Below, in pieces: positions 5,019 through 5,580 of a stretch of DNA of 5,580 nt (position 1 is the first letter of the stretch; each line of letters opens with the position of its first letter). Where the stretch lies: the NCBI GenBank assembly GCA_028818385.1, contig JAPPNY010000043.1, forward strand, positions 1 to 5,580, given 5' to 3'. The DNA is from Spirochaetaceae bacterium (GTDB lineage: Bacteria > Spirochaetota > Spirochaetia > SZUA-6 > Bin103). The notes beneath the pieces are model-generated. The model was not told the DNA's origin. It saw only the letters and a list, made by a program, of their open reading frames with translations, and did no database searches. The position numbers and the translations under genes are program-made.

Positions 5019-5531
5019 TTACCGCCGGCGCGGGTCGAAAGTGATCGGGACCCGGTAGGTCGTGTCGGCAGCGCCGAGCCTTGCGTCGAATCGGCAGTCG
5101 CGCGCAACCGCCAGCGCGGCGATGTCGATCGACGGGAACACCGACTCGTCGTCCTCCTCGATCCGGGCATCGGTGACCAGCCCGCGTGCGTTGACCGTCA
5201 TGTGGACCATCACGGGGACGGCGGCTCCTTCCCGTGTCATCCGCTCCGGGTACTTTCCGTCCTTCAGGTAGCCGACGACCTCCGGGCACTTCCACGCCCG
5301 GGGCGTCTCGCCGCGTGGCTCGATCAGTGCGTCCGTGACGCGCGTTATGCAGATCTCGCTGATACGGACCTCTTTGCCGCCGATCTCAAGAATGTTGATG
5401 CTGCCGTGGCTCTCCCGTGGCGCGAAGGTGAGCAACGCGGGCCGACCGTCCTGGTAGCTCATCAGAACGTGCTTGAACAACGGAATCGTGTGGAACCGGG
5501 ATGCTCTGCGTTCTTCGTCGTTGATTGCCAA
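5019..5531 (-). CDS. TonB C-terminal-like domain protein, no visible anchor
   Basis: Predicted 170-residue protein. Its C-terminal 80 residues resemble the TonB C-terminal (energy transducer) fold: YPERMTREG (94-102), VPVMVHMTVNARGLVTDARI (105-124), IDIAALAVARDCRFDARLG (135-153) and a closing strand YRVPITFDP (159-167). The N-terminal 80 residues are not recognised. They contain a strand-rich stretch (RPALLTF, INILEIGGKEVRISEICITR) and two cysteines (C61, C82). TonB proteins normally begin with a membrane helix and a proline-rich spacer; neither is present, nor is a signal peptide. The start is doubtful. TTG 5531 is the first possible codon after an in-frame TGA (5540-5538), and the nearest purine-rich site (AGGAAG) is only one base away. 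Later starts at TTG (residue 18) or ATG (residue 24) are possible. The true N-terminus may have been cut off by a mutation, or the protein may be a soluble periplasmic domain. Confidence is good for the domain, low for the start. Confidence 0.65.
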   Translation of the reverse strand: MAINDEERRASRFHTIPLFKHVLMSYQDGRPALLTFAPRESHGSINILEIGGKEVRISEICITRVTDALIEPRGETPRAWKCPEVVGYLKDGKYPERMTREGAAVPVMVHMTVNARGLVTDARIEEDDESVFPSIDIAALAVARDCRFDARLGAADTTYRVPITFDPRRR

Positions 5532-5580
5532 GCTTCCTCACCGGCCGGGTCGGACCGGCGTTGGCATGGGAGAAACACGG

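Noticed and set aside
5541..5558. GC-rich near-palindrome upstream of the TonB-domain gene
   Set aside because: Only four outer base pairs form before a mismatch, and there is no T-run. It is within chance expectation at this GC content.
1..5580. CRISPR array, tRNA, rRNA or riboswitch
   Set aside because: I saw no regularly spaced repeats, no cloverleaf-like sequence and no known aptamer motif by eye. A covariance-model scan was not possible.

Overview
This is a GC-rich bacterial window with closely packed genes. The best lineage guess is a high-GC member of the Spirochaetota. The first protein resembles spirochaetal FlgM anti-sigma factors over most of its length, and a two-helix membrane protein overlaps the end of lspA, an arrangement I associate with spirochaetes. 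Both points rest on remembered family patterns, not on a search.

Left part, plus strand (about 1-2254). After roughly 200 bases of leader come flgM (210-494), a GC-rich stem-loop, and then three translationally linked genes. These are a Nif3-family dinuclear metal protein (610-1392), the lipoprotein signal peptidase lspA (1389-1982, 4-base GTGA overlap) and a small two-helix membrane protein (1979-2254, 4-base ATGA overlap). All expected metal ligands of the Nif3 protein and the catalytic aspartates of LspA are present. LspA carries an unusual acidic tail with a degenerate PEN(GV) repeat, and the Shine-Dalgarno of the next gene lies inside the sequence encoding that tail.

Middle part (2255-3989). 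A convergent HpcH/HpaI-family class II aldolase lies on the minus strand (2335-3078) with an intact active site. Divergent from it, on the plus strand, is an unrecognised multi-pass membrane protein with a signal peptide (3204-3989).

Right part (3990-5018) has no intact gene and looks like a graveyard of accessory DNA. It holds a 5'-truncated, frameshifted HigB-type toxin gene, then a HigA-type antitoxin gene with two frameshifts. After these comes a fragment of an IS1595-type transposase whose Zn-ribbon is joined directly to the recognition-helix region by an internal deletion. The window ends with a minus-strand protein bearing a TonB-like C-terminal domain but no visible membrane anchor (5019-5531).

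I found no convincing previously undescribed system. The points most worth a second look are the decayed higBA/IS cluster (or a run of sequencing errors imitating one), the lspA-linked small membrane protein, the LspA tail, and the anchorless TonB-domain protein.
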